DNA of 64,000 bases from Diploptera punctata. Its lineage: Eukaryota; Arthropoda; Insecta; Blattodea; Blaberidae. The translations under genes and the position numbers were made by a program. Shown here piece by piece: positions 60,401-62,737 of the stretch. Below the pieces are notes generated by a model that saw nothing but the letters and a program-made list of their open reading frames with translations, did no database searches and was not told the DNA's origin. The DNA is taken from contig JASPKZ010007251.1 in the NCBI GenBank assembly GCA_030220185.1, forward strand, positions 880,501 to 944,500, read 5' to 3'. Positions within the stretch are counted from its first letter, which is position 1. The number at the start of each line of letters is the position of its first letter.

Positions 60401-62582
60401 GGCGAGGAAAAACCCCAATAAAAACCTCACCCAGAAAAACTGCCCCGACCGGGGATCGAACCCGGGCCCGCTGCGTGACAAGGCAGCACGCTACCTCGAG
60501 ACCACAGCAGTGGACTAAAAACATATAATAAAATATATTTAAAAAGTACAAAATTATAGTGAAATGCAACATACATTGCAAAAAAAAATTATTACTGAAA
60601 ATGCATCTTCTTTCATACTTTATTTTTTTAATTCAACATAGTTTGAAAAGAGAATTCTGTTACTTTTTTTAGGAATACACAGTATGAGGTATATCATTTA
60701 GGTAAATTTTTTATCACTCACCTCATATTATTCTGAAAAATATGAGGTGAGTGTAAAAAATGTTACCGAATGAATTCTGTGTTCATTAAGAAGAAAGTTC
60801 TTGGAGAATTTATGTACAATGAACGATTTTTCCCATCTAGAATGAATTCAGCGAACCTGCAATGAATATCTGGTGGTCAGTAGACAGGTTAAAAAATAAA
60901 GGGATATTTTGTGAGGGTTCAATAATTTCTTGCGGAACAAAAATGTTTGCATGAATAGGGAATGAAATAACAGAATGGAGGCTAATTGTAGGAAAACGAG
61001 GAAAAGTGCCCAGTAGGTTGATCAAGAATGAGGTGAGACAATAACATTTTGAGAGAGGTAAATTATTCAGAGGATGATTAGAAGTCCTTGGCTCAAGATA
61101 GAGATGTATGGAGAGATTAGGTCCATGCGGTCATGAACCTACAGTTTAGATAGTGCCAGTGAGTTAGTTATAGAAAAAATCTCATCATGACAAACAAGTG
61201 AATGTGTGCAATAGAAATTAAATGGACAAAGCTGCTAGTTTACTTTTACTTATTTTTATGACTAACTCATACCACAAATGCTAGTCAATGACCAATCACG
61301 TCTCAATGAATCTTGTTTTACAACCAATGACAGTCGTGTTTCACATCACTCTTTATCGATTTCTCTTTATCAGCTCCTGCTTTTGTGATAAAGAAAGCTC
61401 CTCCTTTTTAATGTTCTGAACAGGTCAAAGCATTATTTTTCTCCAACAAGTACTTGAATATAGCAAATAATGAAAAGATTCCTTGATTTTACTGAGCTGT
61501 TTACTAAAAAAATAAATGAATAACCCGCAATGTTGATTATGATATATAGTTTGATGTGTTTCATTATTTCTCCACTTGGGTGCACTCTTAGAATATTGCG
61601 ATCTTATTTGGCAATAAATAATATGATCAAGCAGCAGTGAAAGAACATAACCTCACATTTCTGATTTGTTTTCAAACATCGCCGTTTACATTAAATATAT
61701 AAATATTTTAAAATAACCATAGTTAAACAATGATTTGTGAGTAAACAGCTTGATTTTATTCATTAAATAGTCCTAACAATTTAAATATCTTGGATATTAT
61801 CTCTCTATCTGGGATGAAAAGGATATCCATGAAAAAATTACTAGTTATAATAAAAGTTTAGGAATTATTAATCAAGTTATGAAACCATCCCTTGTACAAA
61901 AAACGGCAGATTACGTTTATATAACACTTTGACTAGACCAGTATTGACCTATGGTAGTGAAACATGGACACTAAAAGACAACGTGAAAGCAGAATAACGG
62001 CTTGTGAAATGAGATTCATGCGCAGAACAGCGGGTTACACCAGATGGGATCGGAAAAGGAACACCGATATCTTAAAAGAATTGAAGACTATGCCAATTTT
62101 GGAATATATTAAACAGTACCAACTAAATTGGAAACACCATCTTGAAAGAATGAGTTCAAATCGGATCCCCAAAGCTGTTTATAATTATATACCAAGAGGA
62201 CGAAGATCACTGGGCCGTCCCATGAAACGCTGGAGGGAAAATTTTCAATAGGATCGTAACAGGCCTTGCCTAATACTTGGAAGGAAGAAGAAGAAGAAGA
62301 AATAGTCCTAACAAATGCCACTTTTGATTTCCAAATTTTCTAGATAAATTCACTCCTCACTTTGTGAGTCATGAATTTATCAATAATTTGGAAATCGCTC
62401 GTGGCATTTCTTATGATAATTTTTCTTAAGAAAAATTAAGTATAGTAAAACAGCTAGATTATTAATTCAAGTCATGAGCTACCACTGGTAATTATACTCA
62501 CCTTAAATTTCTCAATTAATATTTGATTGATGACTTCAGACTGTGGACGAGATGCCTTATCTCCTGTAACCCTTCTTCTTAC
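24214..62582 (-). CDS. ARHGEF9-like: Rho guanine-nucleotide exchange factor, ARHGEF9/ARHGEF4/SPATA13 group (gene span, 5' incomplete)
   Basis: Twelve minus-strand exons join in one frame: 62582-62502, 51457-51258, 50164-49912, 48538-48360, 47223-47032, 41955-41776, 40067-39846, 35260-35120, 31858-31730, 31421-31337, 27754-27515 and 24407-24214. Every border has GT and AG, and the phases agree across each junction, apart from one missing base in the SH3 exon. The joined product is about 698 residues: a basic/Ser-rich N-terminal part, SH3, DH, PH and a Ser/His-rich tail. Members of this group activate Cdc42/Rac by catalysing GDP release; the DH domain is catalytic, PH binds phosphoinositides, and SH3 regulates. 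Vertebrate ARHGEF9 (collybistin) organises inhibitory synapses; ARHGEF4/SPATA13 link to APC and cell motility. The SH3-DH-PH order and many local matches, such as the helix ending in QLAELLKYT, support the assignment. The orthologue within the group cannot be decided here. The first exons and promoter lie beyond the right edge. Introns reach 11 kb and are full of TEs. Confidence 0.95.
24480..24660. mobile_element. PLE-type fold-back module
   Basis: Ends are ttatctcacctcatatcctg and aggatttgaggtgaggta, with a hammerhead core between. Confidence 0.7.
24562..24610 (+). ncRNA. Hammerhead ribozyme candidate
   Basis: CTGATGA is at 24569-24575, helix II GAAAC/GTTTT, GAAA at 24594-24597, helix III ACTGGT (palindromic with wobble pairs), site GTC. 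Helix I is not paired in this copy. Confidence 0.6.
24663..25036 (+). mobile_element. LINE 3' fragment with (GAA)n tail
   Basis: Broken frames read [39 protein letters not shown] and [20 protein letters not shown]. The tail is gaagaagaagaag at 25020. A close copy of the 3' part is at 43955-44170. Confidence 0.82.
25063..25732 (+). mobile_element. RTE-like LINE, 3' part
   Basis: 25069-25332 reads [19 protein letters not shown] and [16 protein letters not shown]. 25495-25707 reads [20 protein letters not shown] and [18 protein letters not shown] stop and frameshift separate them, and (GTAA)n follows at 25715. It is the best-preserved copy of the family and has the start of 5' truncation near 25063. 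Confidence 0.88.
25735..26334. other. Unassigned
   Basis: No gene or recognised repeat was supported. Confidence 0.3.
26335..26960. mobile_element. PLE-type fold-back module split by a SINE
   Basis: Arms ttgactcaccacatacttct and agaagtatgaggtgagtcaa are inverted around 26840. GAAACTCGAGTC on the minus strand keeps the palindrome and the GTC site, but the CTGANGA core is lost. Confidence 0.7.
26370..26718 (+). mobile_element. tRNA-derived SINE, family B
   Basis: The head GCGCCGTAGCCGAGCGGTTA is like a Leu/Ser tRNA. The 12-bp duplication ggtttattttaa is at 26358-26369 and 26719-26730. A second copy is at 42870-43211. Confidence 0.88.
27212..27256 (-). ncRNA. Hammerhead ribozyme candidate (left arm)
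   Basis: On the minus strand: helix I AGTA/TACT, CTGAAGA at 27252-27246, helix II GAGACC/GGTCTC perfect, GAAA, helix III ATCGCAAT (one change from ATCGCGAT), site ATA. Confidence 0.7.
27334..27378 (+). ncRNA. Hammerhead ribozyme candidate (right arm)
   Basis: Helix I AGTA/TACT, CTGAAGA at 27338-27344, helix II GAGATC/GGTCTC, GAAA at 27363-27366, helix III ATTGCGAT, site ATC. The C to T change in helix II turns a C-G pair into U-G, so pairing survives. Confidence 0.7.
27515..27754 (-). CDS. ARHGEF9-like: RhoGEF exon k, end of PH domain and C-terminal helix
   Basis: The exon is 240 nt, entering in phase 1 (completing an Asp codon) and leaving in phase 1. It encodes [37 protein letters not shown], then [20 protein letters not shown] and a basic tail RPPSKPRSK. 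The segment from AEEKRRWL is the PH C-terminal helix with its invariant Trp. The DGLELP motif after it matches the group's conserved extension. Confidence 0.96.
27970..28395. mobile_element. PLE insertion with inverted arms around a short coding remnant
   Basis: Between the arms, 28150-28260 reads [13 protein letters not shown] and [19 protein letters not shown] PLE C-terminal sequence (compare 34.8 kb). The left arm has a minus-strand hammerhead; the right arm is decayed. Confidence 0.75.
28035..28084 (-). ncRNA. Hammerhead ribozyme candidate
   Basis: On the minus strand: CTGAAGA at 28076-28070, helix II AGGAA/TTCCT perfect, GAAA at 28052-28049, helix III ATTGCGGT (imperfect palindrome), site GTC, then CTGTG. 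Confidence 0.65.
28440..28680. repeat. Probable TE remnant
   Basis: Contains cgatttgaaactttgtatac and a preceding tctgtctatctatg tract, typical wording of dispersed arthropod repeats. I cannot name the family. Confidence 0.4.
28682..28775 (+). tRNA. tRNA-Tyr (GTA) with a 20-nt intron
   Basis: The sequence folds into a complete tRNA: a 7-bp acceptor stem (TCCTCTG with CGGAGGA, one G-T pair), D arm TAGCTCAGTTGGTAGAGC, anticodon loop CTGTAGA with GTA at 28716-28718, and T arm around GGTTCAAATC. A 20-nt intron (28720-28739) sits one base 3' of the anticodon, the canonical place for eukaryotic tRNA-Tyr introns. A run of eight T follows at once and should end Pol III transcription. Unlike the many tRNA-like repeats here, it has no repeat body or target duplication and lies antisense to the RhoGEF, in the intron between exons j and k. 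It should be functional. Confidence 0.95.
29100..29640. repeat. Large AT-rich fold-back
   Basis: The left arm (about 29105-29345) and right arm (about 29450-29640) are inverted copies, including aacacgctttattag, tccaacacgcttggg and ttttaccttcaaaagtgtgg. The left arm also has a direct duplication (29100-29160 and 29160-29215). The 90-bp loop is unrelated. No coding part is seen. Confidence 0.8.
29680..30185. repeat. Composite repeat with inverted tRNA-like ends
   Basis: A minus tRNA-like unit (about 29700-29783) and a plus one (about 30083-30158) flank two inverted body copies (gcaaagatagaagcaatggt). It is the same family as the array at 32325-33405. Confidence 0.82.
30480..30705. mobile_element. 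PLE-type terminus, short module
   Basis: cttacatcaaattaatgttgg and caacattaatttgaggtaag are inverted ends; the arm contains aacatgtttcgat, a hammerhead 3' part on the minus strand, without a full core. Confidence 0.65.
30826..31235 (+). mobile_element. Retroposon family R with (GAA)n tail
   Basis: It shares atatgtggatggcgaccaca, cttccacttacttgtgttttgc and a gaagaagaagaag end with 63505-63955; the 5' part recurs at 51659-51855. No open frame is convincing. The tail form equals that of the LINE family at 24.7 and 62.2 kb, suggesting that LINE moved it. Confidence 0.65.
31262..31320 (-). repeat. Truncated tRNA-like repeat next to exon j
   Basis: AAAATTATATGCTCAGACTG and gcttgaatccagaacc are the 3' half of the composite repeat family. 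It stops 16 bp from the exon j border. Confidence 0.7.
31337..31421 (-). CDS. ARHGEF9-like: RhoGEF exon j, PH domain
   Basis: The exon is 85 nt, entering in phase 0 and leaving in phase 1 (donor AAGG/gtaata). It encodes [20 protein letters not shown] and [13 protein letters not shown] followed by a short Asp-rich strand is the PH segment shared by ARHGEF9-like proteins. A truncated tRNA-like repeat ends about 16 bp past its donor. Confidence 0.95.
31730..31858 (-). CDS. ARHGEF9-like: RhoGEF exon i, start of PH domain
   Basis: The exon is 129 nt (43 codons), phase 0 at both ends. It encodes [20 protein letters not shown] and then [15 protein letters not shown], the first PH strands. [12 protein letters not shown] is the typical strand pair in this GEF group. 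Acceptor is ttatttttacag and donor AAG/gtaatt. Confidence 0.96.
32017..32112 (+). mobile_element. PLE C-terminal fragment
   Basis: It is nearly identical to 34740-34820 and reads [20 protein letters not shown]. Confidence 0.75.
32113..32250. mobile_element. Minimal PLE-type hairpin
   Basis: tttatcactcacctcatat and atattgagtgataaaaa flank a nearly absent centre, and the end motif acctcatagtgagaattcct is present. Confidence 0.65.
32325..33405 (+). repeat. Tandem array, 305-bp unit containing a tRNA-like sequence
   Basis: Three full repeats and a partial one have a period of exactly 305 bp; tRNA-like units start at 32351, 32656, 32961 and 33266. Each unit joins the tRNA-like part (A box TAGCTCAGTTGG, B box GGTTCGAGTCT), the inverted AGAGAAAAATTT/AAATTTTTCTCT ends and a 170-bp body. 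Copies are nearly identical, so the array arose recently by unequal exchange or rolling-circle-like copying. The anticodon stem TTGGC/GCCAA encloses the loop CCGGAAA, which lacks the usual T33. Confidence 0.93.
33491..33605. mobile_element. 115-bp fold-back without ribozyme, 11-bp target duplication
   Basis: The target atatattttag is repeated at 33480-33490 and 33606-33616. The insert is an inverted pair (agtctgaacatcttacctca and complement) followed by the family end motif aacttcctaaaatt. Confidence 0.88.
33813..33860 (+). ncRNA. Hammerhead ribozyme candidate
   Basis: CTGACGA is at 33819-33825, helix II GGGGCT/AGCTCT, GAAA at 33843-33846, palindrome ACATATGT at 33846-33853, site GTT, then CGACA, which would pair with the CG found before the core in the 23.4-kb copy. 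Confidence 0.74.
34100..34734 (+). other. Unassigned, with degenerate coding-like stretch
   Basis: 34120-34180 has the common dispersed insect motif ctaaactactgaaccgattt. 34297-34593 is an open frame of 98 codons ([18 protein letters not shown]...) without recognised homology; it may be TE-derived because PLE sequence follows at once. Confidence 0.35.
34735..35045 (+). mobile_element. PLE C-terminal fragment and terminus
   Basis: Reads [25 protein letters not shown] and, after a frameshift, the end NQIxxKVLQ. It ends in tatgaggtt like other modules, and ATACTGCAGTTC is a ribozyme 3' remnant. Confidence 0.7.
35120..35260 (-). CDS. ARHGEF9-like: RhoGEF exon h, DH-PH junction helix
   Basis: The exon is 141 nt (47 codons), phase 0 at both ends. 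It encodes [19 protein letters not shown], then [20 protein letters not shown] and ends VEGWE. This is the long last DH helix that runs into PH, with the family NERKRR signature. Acceptor is a long T run followed by cag; the donor is GAG/gtaaat. Confidence 0.96.
35265..35640. other. Unassigned; (TAT/CAT)n at 35500-35540
   Basis: No supported gene. A trinucleotide tract could be a LINE tail. Confidence 0.3.
35640..35925 (-). mobile_element. PLE C-terminal fragment and degenerate ribozyme
   Basis: The minus strand gives [13 protein letters not shown] and [17 protein letters not shown] PLE C-terminal sequence. AGGA/TCCT then GAAACTAATC at 35715-35745 is a decayed hammerhead. Confidence 0.6.
35942..37560. 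repeat. Composite tRNA-like repeat split by a LINE
   Basis: The left part (35942-36243) has a truncated tRNA-like unit and body. The right part (37407-37560) continues with the plus tRNA-like unit (about 37420-37493). The LINE fills 36244-37395. Confidence 0.8.
36244..37395 (+). mobile_element. 5'-truncated LINE with intact RNase H domain and zinc knuckle
   Basis: The open frame 36251-37378 (375 codons) is the C-terminal part of a non-LTR ORF2. RNase H is at about residues 116-246, and all four catalytic acids are present: D123 (TDGS), E158, D184 (CDS) and D238 (NEIAD), plus H228. A CCHC knuckle (C330, C333, H343, C347) follows. This combination is typical of I/Jockey-group LINEs with RNase H. 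The tail is (CCAA)n. An 11-bp duplication, agaatttgtgt, flanks it at 36233-36243 and 37396-37406. The reverse transcriptase is missing, so it cannot move, but the absence of stops shows a young insertion. Confidence 0.93.
37570..37795 (+). mobile_element. PLE-type terminus
   Basis: It reads ggaaactagtcctgg then aagtatgaggtgaggtg and the end motif tagtgttacttcct. The ribozyme 5' core is not recognisable. Confidence 0.6.
37745..37976. repeat. Perfect 116-bp tandem duplication
   Basis: 37745-37860 and 37861-37976 are identical, running from catttaatgattg to ggggcccc. The unit spans the PLE terminus and adjacent unknown DNA, so it is a later duplication or an assembly artefact. Confidence 0.9.
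37977..38500. other. Unassigned
   Basis: 38000-38130 reads [20 protein letters not shown], part of a 66-codon frame I do not recognise. Nothing else is supported. Confidence 0.3.
38513..38561 (+). ncRNA. Degenerate hammerhead at the start of a tandem array
   Basis: Helix I ATAATTA/TAATTA is perfect, CTGAAGA is at 38520-38526, the palindrome-like ACTGGT and site GTC are kept. GAAA is altered to CAAAA. Confidence 0.55.
38537..38922 (+). repeat. 68-bp tandem array of the PLE ribozyme 3' half
   Basis: Units start at 38537, 38605, 38673, 38741, 38809 and 38877. Each contains GAAACTAGTC, TAATTAGAAG and GATATGAGGTG, the 3' half of a PLE hammerhead and terminus, without the CTGANGA half. Units differ by only one to three bases. 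Confidence 0.93.
38930..39845. other. Unassigned; possible tRNA-like remnant at 39085-39150
   Basis: 39085-39150 (gggattttgaacccaggatc...) looks like a decayed minus-strand tRNA-like unit. No gene is supported before exon g. Confidence 0.35.
39846..40067 (-). CDS. ARHGEF9-like: RhoGEF exon g, DH catalytic core
   Basis: The exon is 222 nt (74 codons), phase 0 at both ends. It encodes [21 protein letters not shown], then [20 protein letters not shown] and ELLKYTK. The stretch [15 protein letters not shown] is conserved region 3 of DH domains, the most invariant GEF segment, and supplies the helix that remodels switch II. The key Lys and Leu residues of this region appear intact. This exon alone identifies the product as a Dbl-family GEF. 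Confidence 0.97.
40125..40215 (-). repeat. tRNA-like repeat, family G
   Basis: It is the inverted counterpart of 50440-50540 (ggcttcattcccatccaagc) with B-box-like gaacttgaactctgg. Confidence 0.6.
40385..41110. repeat. Fold-back repeat with three tRNA-like units
   Basis: A minus unit (about 40425-40505) and two plus units (about 40735-40800, 41035-41097) have the ends AGAAAAATTAA/TTAATTTTTCTTTT. The body (cctttggatgattagagaa) is inverted or repeated between them. Confidence 0.75.
41120..41605 (+). repeat. Composite tRNA-like repeats, two in tandem
   Basis: Plus tRNA-like units at about 41160-41238 and 41458-41530 are separated by the family body. This is a divergent version of the 305-bp period. 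Confidence 0.78.
41776..41955 (-). CDS. ARHGEF9-like: RhoGEF exon f, DH domain
   Basis: The exon is 180 nt (60 codons), phase 0 at both ends. It encodes [25 protein letters not shown] and on to CIGECFLAH, the DH helices between conserved regions 1 and 2. The FGN motif and the following Leu/Phe pattern are typical. The acceptor tract is short, because a 582-bp composite repeat with a 12-bp target duplication sits about 30 bp upstream of it (41986-42567). Confidence 0.95.
41986..42567. mobile_element. Composite tRNA-like repeat with 12-bp target duplication, beside exon f
   Basis: The target aacatcactcct is repeated at 41974-41985 and 42568-42579. Inside are one minus and two plus tRNA-like units. 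The insertion lies 30 bp upstream of the exon f acceptor. Confidence 0.88.
42590..43725 (+). mobile_element. LINE fragment with (GAA)n tail, split by a SINE
   Basis: Broken frames read [17 protein letters not shown], then after the [37 protein letters not shown] and [18 protein letters not shown]. The tail is (GAA)n at 43680-43720. It belongs to the same family as 47450, 61780 and 62940. Confidence 0.85.
42870..43211 (+). mobile_element. tRNA-derived SINE, family B, inside a LINE
   Basis: The head GCGCCGTAGCCTAGTGGTTA is followed by the family body. The 14-bp duplication tagacatatcaaat is at 42856-42869 and 43212-43225. Confidence 0.9.
43955..44170 (+). mobile_element. LINE 3' end with (GAA)n tail
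   Basis: A near copy of 24838-25036 (tggtttagacatgtagaaag, ccaagaggttcaaggaatg). Confidence 0.8.
44171..44680. other. Unassigned, (AAT)n at 44547-44570
   Basis: No gene or repeat family recognised. Confidence 0.3.
44681..45290 (+). mobile_element. PIF/Harbinger-like non-autonomous element with short ORF
   Basis: Ends GGGTCGCATGTTTGGACGCA and TGTTCTAACATACGACCC are inverted. The best copy of the internal ORF (44916-45107) reads [35 protein letters not shown] and ends NAFLYSRRK. This looks like the N-terminus of a larger transposase, kept in three copies here. The transposase core is absent. Confidence 0.78.
45291..45604. other. Unassigned
   Basis: T-rich, no supported feature. Confidence 0.3.
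45605..45940 (-). mobile_element. SINE family D
   Basis: On the minus strand it has the head CACTGCTGTGGTCTCGAGGT, B box GGTTCGATCCC, and the 3' part ending tggcattgcc. It is the most complete copy of the tRNA-like head. Confidence 0.85.
45941..46430. other. Unassigned
   Basis: 46232-46504 is an open frame of 90 codons rich in Lys and Asn, without a recognised family. Confidence 0.3.
46440..47010 (+). mobile_element. RTE-like LINE, degenerate 3' part
   Basis: It matches 25280-25710 with many changes and an internal duplication (aagatta...gagaataaagttcttag twice). The tail gtgagttagttag stops 20 bp from exon e. Confidence 0.8.
47032..47223 (-). CDS. ARHGEF9-like: RhoGEF exon e, SH3-DH linker and start of DH domain
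   Basis: The exon is 192 nt (64 codons), phase 0 at both ends. The start [11 protein letters not shown] follows FVR of the SH3 exon and matches the family linker. Then come an Arg/Ser stretch and the start of [23 protein letters not shown], which is conserved region 1 and its GTPase-contact helix. A Glu in this helix normally contacts switch I of the GTPase; the one in NTERDF fits. A plus-strand RTE-like LINE ends only about 20 bp from the donor. Confidence 0.95.
47450..47890 (+). mobile_element. LINE fragment, (GAA)n-tail family
   Basis: Broken frames read [28 protein letters not shown] and [18 protein letters not shown], matching 62940-63313. Confidence 0.8.
47905..48055 (-). mobile_element. 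PLE-type terminus
   Basis: The ends are ttatgaggtaagatataaaa (right) and catatcttacc (left). It carries a minus-strand hammerhead. Confidence 0.65.
47951..47995 (-). ncRNA. Hammerhead ribozyme candidate
   Basis: On the minus strand: helix I TGA/TCA, CTGAAGA at 47990-47984, helix II GAAGGT/ATCTT-type, GAAA at 47965-47962, palindrome ACCGGT, site GTA. Confidence 0.7.
48066..48185. mobile_element. 120-bp MITE with 27-bp inverted ends
   Basis: CAGGGCTTCCAATATAAAAC and the inverted GTTTTATACTGGAAACCCT bound it, with TA at the left border. The centre is unusually GC-rich for this region. TA targets suggest a Tc1/mariner origin. Confidence 0.78.
48360..48538 (-). CDS. ARHGEF9-like: RhoGEF exon d, SH3 domain, one base short
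   Basis: The exon encodes an SH3 domain: [17 protein letters not shown], then [11 protein letters not shown] and the Trp cluster DRDWWW. Straight translation after DRDWWW leaves the SH3 pattern and reaches TAA. Read one base on, the sequence continues [16 protein letters not shown], the expected last two strands with the Trp-Phe-Pro ligand pocket. The neighbouring exons both use phase 0, which requires 180 nt, but only 179 are present. One G is therefore missing from the GTGGG run near 48408. It may be an assembly error or a real disabling allele. SH3 in this group folds back on DH and limits activity until a partner binds. Confidence 0.92.
48655..48950. mobile_element. PLE-type fold-back module, AGGCCT family
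   Basis: The arms are inverted around 48787. CTGAAGA (48799-48805), GAAA and palindrome AGGCCT (48825-48830) form a weak hammerhead on the plus strand, with helix II of only four pairs. Confidence 0.72.
48970..49385. repeat. Composite repeat with inverted tRNA-like ends
   Basis: A minus unit (about 48998-49070) and a plus unit (about 49240-49315) are separated by a shortened body. Confidence 0.8.
49394..49710 (-). mobile_element. tRNA-derived SINE, family C
   Basis: It is the reverse copy of 53655-53985, with the head CCTGGTGGACTAGTGGTTAT on the minus strand. Confidence 0.82.
49912..50164 (-). CDS. ARHGEF9-like: RhoGEF exon c, Arg-rich then acidic/Ser-rich linker
   Basis: The exon is 253 nt, phase 2 in and phase 0 out. 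It encodes [14 protein letters not shown], then a segment rich in Asp, Ser and Gly ([11 protein letters not shown]), and ends KKSFEQ at donor CAG/gtaaat. The acceptor is a tandem NAGNAG (cagcag, 50167-50162), so a transcript lacking one Ser codon is possible. The charge switch from Arg-rich to acidic suggests a disordered autoregulatory region. No named domain is seen. Confidence 0.9.
50440..50545 (+). repeat. tRNA-like repeat, family G
   Basis: The cloverleaf-like sequence GCCTGGATTAGCTCAGTGGT...GGTTCGATTCC...AGGC is followed by aaaatttttctctt. It resembles a tRNA gene but has the repeat-family flank. Confidence 0.65.
50760..51185. mobile_element. PLE-type fold-back module, long copy
   Basis: It is a longer relative of 27175-27420 with arms meeting near 50962, and includes gatccagaggttca and ccaccaacagaggga, which also follow GIY-YIG at 54.8 kb. 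The left-arm ribozyme (50815-50866, minus) has GAAA changed to AAAA. Confidence 0.82.
51060..51105 (+). ncRNA. Hammerhead-like copy, palindrome ATCGCGAT
   Basis: CTGAAGA is at 51064-51070, GAAA at 51089-51092, the perfect palindrome ATCGCGAT and site ATC, then TACT. Helix II is damaged (CAGACT/GTTCTC). Confidence 0.55.
51258..51457 (-). CDS. ARHGEF9-like: RhoGEF exon b, basic/Ser-Pro-rich linker
   Basis: The exon is 200 nt, entering in phase 0 and leaving in phase 2 (donor GGAA/gtaagt). It encodes [13 protein letters not shown]..., then a Pro-rich segment with [14 protein letters not shown]. This looks like a disordered regulatory linker before SH3, with possible proline-directed phosphorylation sites and PxxP motifs; this role is inferred from composition only. 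The interrupted codon is completed by the next exon. Confidence 0.9.
51659..52098 (+). mobile_element. Retroposon family R fragment followed by a LINE tail
   Basis: 51659-51855 matches the family at 30826. About 52020-52098 (gctggagggaaaattttcta..., (GAA)n) is the 3' end of the LINE at 61780-62299. Confidence 0.65.
52270..52565 (-). mobile_element. RNase H fragment of a LINE
   Basis: The minus strand reads [12 protein letters not shown], stop, [10 protein letters not shown], which is the last RNase H motif. It is broken by stops. Confidence 0.6.
52833..53400 (-). mobile_element. RTE-like LINE, 3' part
   Basis: 53061-52852 reads [20 protein letters not shown] and [17 protein letters not shown]. 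Upstream is frameshifted thumb sequence. The minus-strand tail gtgagttagttagtt is at 52833. Confidence 0.85.
53655..53985 (+). mobile_element. tRNA-derived SINE, family C
   Basis: The head CCTGGTGGACTAGTGGTTAT...GGTTCAAACCC is a tRNA-like promoter. The body continues to gggcaaataaggtaact and matches 49394-49710. Confidence 0.82.
54300..54963 (+). mobile_element. Penelope-like element: C-terminal coding, GIY-YIG, ribozyme, terminus
   Basis: 54350-54420 reads [20 protein letters not shown]. The frame at 54481-54687 reads [20 protein letters not shown], then [20 protein letters not shown] and HAWSEKHL: a GIY-YIG endonuclease with the Cys pair and catalytic Tyr, Arg and His surroundings. Then come FENSPGDF, the hammerhead at 54879-54924 and the terminus. 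It is interrupted at 54964 by a pogo-like transposon and ends at about 56165. Confidence 0.88.
54879..54924 (+). ncRNA. Hammerhead ribozyme candidate in a PLE 3' region
   Basis: Helix I AATTA/TAATT perfect, CTGAAGA at 54884-54890, helix II GAAGCT/AGCTTT (54892-54897, 54903-54908), GAAA at 54909-54912, palindrome ACCGGT at 54912-54917, site GTA. Every element of a type-I hammerhead is present, 190 bp after GIY-YIG. Confidence 0.82.
55615..55985. mobile_element. PLE-type fold-back nested in the pogo element
   Basis: The arms (gaattcttcttacctcata and aggtaagaagaattcacga) are inverted around 55850. The coding-like remnants include ccatctggtgttcttttgaa. Confidence 0.75.
55689..55734 (-). ncRNA. 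Hammerhead-like copy with GATA core
   Basis: On the minus strand: helix I ACAG/CTGT is perfect, CTGATGA, helix II GGTGAT/ATCGCC, palindrome ACTGCAGT. GAAA has become GATA and the site is GTG, so it should be inactive. Confidence 0.55.
56375..56880 (-). repeat. Composite repeat, two minus-strand tRNA-like units
   Basis: tRNA-like units at about 56398-56475 and 56705-56782 on the minus strand are about 307 bp apart, the same period as the array at 32.3 kb. Confidence 0.8.
56881..57410. other. Unassigned; dispersed insect repeat near 57065
   Basis: 57070-57130 has tctatactagaggtcgccca, a motif seen in many dispersed insect repeats. No gene is supported. Confidence 0.35.
57412..58215 (+). mobile_element. 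LINE fragment, RT thumb to C-terminus
   Basis: It reads [57 protein letters not shown] and [18 protein letters not shown] in frames broken by stops. It is the longest fragment of its family here. Confidence 0.85.
58256..58550 (+). mobile_element. tRNA-derived SINE, family A
   Basis: The head GCACGCCGTAGTGTAGTGGT is tRNA-like, and the element ends in a T run. The exact 14-bp duplication tactgcctgatcag lies at 58242-58255 and 58551-58564. Confidence 0.92.
58565..59845. other. Unassigned
   Basis: 1.3 kb of AT-rich sequence with no supported gene or repeat; (ATG)n at 58907-58925 only. Confidence 0.3.
59848..60165 (-). repeat. Composite tRNA-like repeat
   Basis: A minus tRNA-like unit (about 59868-59947) is followed by the family body; gatgttttt and atttcatacatctcaat occur at the end, with a short inverted copy at 60150-60190. 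Confidence 0.78.
60250..60520 (-). mobile_element. SINE family D, 5' part
   Basis: The minus-strand head CACTGCTGTGGTCTCGAGGT and B box GGTTCGATCCC are intact; the 3' part is lost. Confidence 0.8.
60655..60790. mobile_element. Minimal PLE-type hairpin
   Basis: tttatcactcacctcatat and atatgaggtgagtgtaaaa flank a 10-bp centre; no ribozyme remains. Confidence 0.65.
60795..61178 (+). mobile_element. RTE-like LINE, degenerate 3' end
   Basis: It matches the family C-terminal region (ggaaaacgaggaaaagtgcc, gatagagatgtatggaga) and ends gtgagttagttat. Confidence 0.75.
61240..62450. repeat. Second copy of the 3.0-4.2 kb repeat, inverted, split by a LINE
   Basis: 61330-61764 is the inverse of 3120-3545 and 62315-62440 carries the hairpin end. 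The LINE at 61780-62299 interrupts it. Confidence 0.75.
61780..62299 (+). mobile_element. LINE 3' fragment with (GAA)n tail, 15-bp target duplication
   Basis: It reads [20 protein letters not shown], then [18 protein letters not shown] and [16 protein letters not shown]. The target aaatagtcctaacaa is repeated at 61765-61779 and 62300-62314. Confidence 0.92.
62502..62582 (-). CDS. ARHGEF9-like: RhoGEF exon a (first visible)
   Basis: The exon is 81 nt, 27 codons, starting and ending in phase 0. The acceptor is tttgtttcag and the donor AAG/gtgagt. The product starts [17 protein letters not shown] and ends IEKFK, a basic stretch of unknown role. It has no start codon, so at least one upstream exon lies outside the window. 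It lies outside any conserved domain and is assigned only because of its clean splice sites, codon-like composition and phase match with the next exon. Confidence 0.75.
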
Positions 62583-62737
62583 CTGAAACAAATTTACTAT
62601 GTGTAGTTTCAAAAATATTTCTTTAGATTGATAGGAAATAACACTATGTGGTGTCCCACACCATAGTCAAATGAGGGTACAAGAAATCAAGTAAGACACT
62701 TTTCCCTTGAAACCTAGAAAACTTTTAGTGTATACAA

